From Sinorhizobium sp. B11 (lineage in GTDB: Bacteria > Pseudomonadota > Alphaproteobacteria > Rhizobiales > Rhizobiaceae), in NCBI GenBank assembly GCA_039725955.1, contig CP091034.1:2852001-2916000 (forward strand): DNA of 64,000 nt. The letters run 5' to 3'. Both the position numbers and the translations under genes were made by a program. The stretch's first letter is position 1; each line of letters opens with the position of its first letter. Below the pieces are notes generated by a model. The model worked only from the letters and a program-made list of their open reading frames with translations, ran no database searches and was not told the origin of the DNA. This document shows, one piece after another, positions 62,760-64,000 of the stretch.

Positions 62760-64000
62760 TTACTGCGCCGCCTCTTCCGTCATCTTGGCATCGGAATAGA
62801 CAAGGTTACGCCCCTTGTGCTTGGCCATGTAAAGAAACTGGTCTGCCGCGTTCAGATAGTTTTCGAAGGTCTCATAGCCGGCGATTTCGGCCACGCCGAT
62901 CGAGACCGTCACCGACAGTTCCTCATCGTCGGCGGTCACCTTGAGACGGGAAATATCCGAGCGGATTTCGTCGCAGAGCTTGGTGGCCGCAAGCGAATCC
63001 ATTTGCGGGAAGAGGATCGCGAATTCCTCGCCGCCGAGACGCGAGAGAAGATTATCGCTTCCTTCGAAGATCGTCTGTAGCCTGTCTGCGACGGCCTTCA
63101 GCACCTTGTCGCCGATCTCGTGGCCATAGGTGTCGTTGAGACGTTTGAAATGGTCGATATCGAGAATGGCGACCGCGCTCGACATTTTCAGGCGCAGGCA
63201 TTCGTTCACCAGCTTCGGGCCATTGTCGTAGAAATAGCGCCGGTTATAGAGGCCGGTCAGGTAATCGCAGGCGGCCGCCGCGCGCAGCTGCTTCATCTGC
63301 GTCAGCGTCTCGACATTGTTGGCGATGCGGCACTGCAGCTCTTCGACGACGAAGGGCCGGTAGACGAAATCGCTGGCGCCCGCCTTCAGGAAACTTGCCG
63401 ACAGCATGCGGTCGTTCGACGAGGAAACGCCGATGACGCGCATCTTGTCCGAGCCGAACCGGTGGCGGATGCGCCGCGTCAGCTCATAGCCGCTCATATC
63501 TGGCATATGATGGTCTGTCACGACGAGTTCGATGTCGCCGAAGGCTTCGAGTGCCGCGAGCGCCGCGAGGCCGGAACTGGCCTCCACCACCATATATTGC
63601 TGCGCCCTCAGCAGATCGACCAGCACCTGGCGCGCCGATGGCACGTCATCGACGACGAGCACGCGCGTCTTGCGGTTCATGATCGCCCGGCGCACCGTCG
63701 CGACCAGATTGTCGAGCGCGAACTCGTTATCCTTCAGCACATAGTCGATGACATTGCGTTCCAGGATGCGCGCACGCGTATTGAGATCGAAAGTCGCCGT
63801 GAAAACGATGGCCGGAATATTGTGCTCGATCATGCAGTCGAGCGCCTCGCCATAGGGCGCGTCAGGCAGGTTCAGGTCAACCACGGCCATGCCGTAGTCA
63901 TGGCCTTCCTGGGAGAGCTCCTCTCGCAGCGCCTTCAGCGACGAACAGCATTTGACATTGAGATTGAGCTCGGTCTGGAAGCGATGGCGGAGCACGGCCG
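62760..64000 (-). CDS. PleD-like response regulator with GGDEF domain, 5'-truncated by window edge
   Basis: The visible 411+ residues have the rest of a first receiver domain (AVVDLNLPDAPYGEALDCMI), a second full receiver (RVLVVDDVPSARQVLVDLLR, phosphoacceptor Asp in LVVTDHHMPDMSG) and a diguanylate cyclase domain (YLTGLYNRRYFYDNG, AILDIDHFKRLNDTYGHEIG, RLGGEEFAILFPQ, VSIGVAEI). This Rec-Rec-GGDEF order is that of PleD. GGEEF is the active form, so it should make cyclic di-GMP. The usual RxxD inhibitory site before GGEEF is not evident (FEGSDNLLSRL). The true start lies beyond 64000. Confidence 0.92.
   Translation of the reverse strand, partial: AVLRHRFQTELNLNVKCCSSLKALREELSQEGHDYGMAVVDLNLPDAPYGEALDCMIEHNIPAIVFTATFDLNTRARILERNVIDYVLKDNEFALDNLVATVRRAIMNRKTRVLVVDDVPSARQVLVDLLRAQQYMVVEASSGLAALAALEAFGDIELVVTDHHMPDMSGYELTRRIRHRFGSDKMRVIGVSSSNDRMLSASFLKAGASDFVYRPFVVEELQCRIANNVETLTQMKQLRAAAACDYLTGLYNRRYFYDNGPKLVNECLRLKMSSAVAILDIDHFKRLNDTYGHEIGDKVLKAVADRLQTIFEGSDNLLSRLGGEEFAILFPQMDSLAATKLCDEIRSDISRLKVTADDEELSVTVSIGVAEIAGYETFENYLNAADQFLYMAKHKGRNLVYSDAKMTEEAAQ

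Noticed and set aside
1..64000. CRISPR array, prophage, insertion sequence, toxin-antitoxin or phage-defence island
   Set aside because: No regularly spaced repeats, integrases, transposases or known defence domains were found; gene content is housekeeping and metabolic.

Overview
The window is a 64 kb piece of an alphaproteobacterial chromosome, most likely Rhizobium sensu stricto (R. etli / R. leguminosarum clade). The GC-rich codon use points this way. So do the complete acpXL-lpxXL cluster for the very-long-chain acyl group of lipid A, an fnrN-hemN pair with anaeroboxes, aerobic-type cob genes, RIME-like palindromic repeats and several DUF1127 mini-proteins. The species is inferred. I see no rRNA, tRNA, CRISPR array, prophage, insertion sequence or recognisable phage-defence locus.

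Layout. 1-9 kb: a carbohydrate operon (binding protein, two permeases, ATPase, cytoplasmic beta-mannosidase, sugar isomerase/epimerase cut by the window edge) with a divergent LacI regulator. 9-15 kb: pyrE, gnd and small enzymes and regulators. 15-21 kb: acpXL-fabZ-fabF2-fabF1-adh-lpxXL; the second ketosynthase lacks the catalytic Cys, as chain-length factors do. 21-23 kb: hemN and fnrN diverge around two perfect anaeroboxes. 23-28 kb: L,D-transpeptidase, winged-helix/TPR regulator, agmatinase-like enzyme, an ArsR-SRPBCC pair with twin operators, a DUF1127 protein and an MFS transporter. 28.5-44.8 kb: cobalamin region 1 (cobA-B-C-D; cobE; cobP-W-N-O behind a B12 riboswitch), interrupted by unrelated genes at 33.3-37.8 kb. 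45-49.9 kb: ClC channel, nucleotide cyclase, MarR, SDR. 50-51.4 kb: cobQ. 52-64 kb: betaine-type binding protein, entericidin-like lipoprotein, LysR, M15-like peptidase, CorC/CNNM protein, Kup, two tiny basic proteins, a GlxA-type regulator and a PleD-like diguanylate cyclase cut by the right edge.

The oddest features all lie in the cob genes. cobB has about 586 bp of its middle replaced by unrelated sequence, of which 422 bp are almost free of C on the + strand. cobN carries two RIME-like elements inserted in the same orientation and the same codon phase, so both are read through as extra peptide. cobN has one and cobP has two +1 shifts in short homopolymer runs. The shifts and the cobB block look most like sequence-quality faults, whereas the repeat insertions look real. 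No wholly new multi-gene system is evident; the best leads are the in-frame repeats, the Cys-less ketosynthase partner, and the paired operators of the ArsR and XRE regulators.
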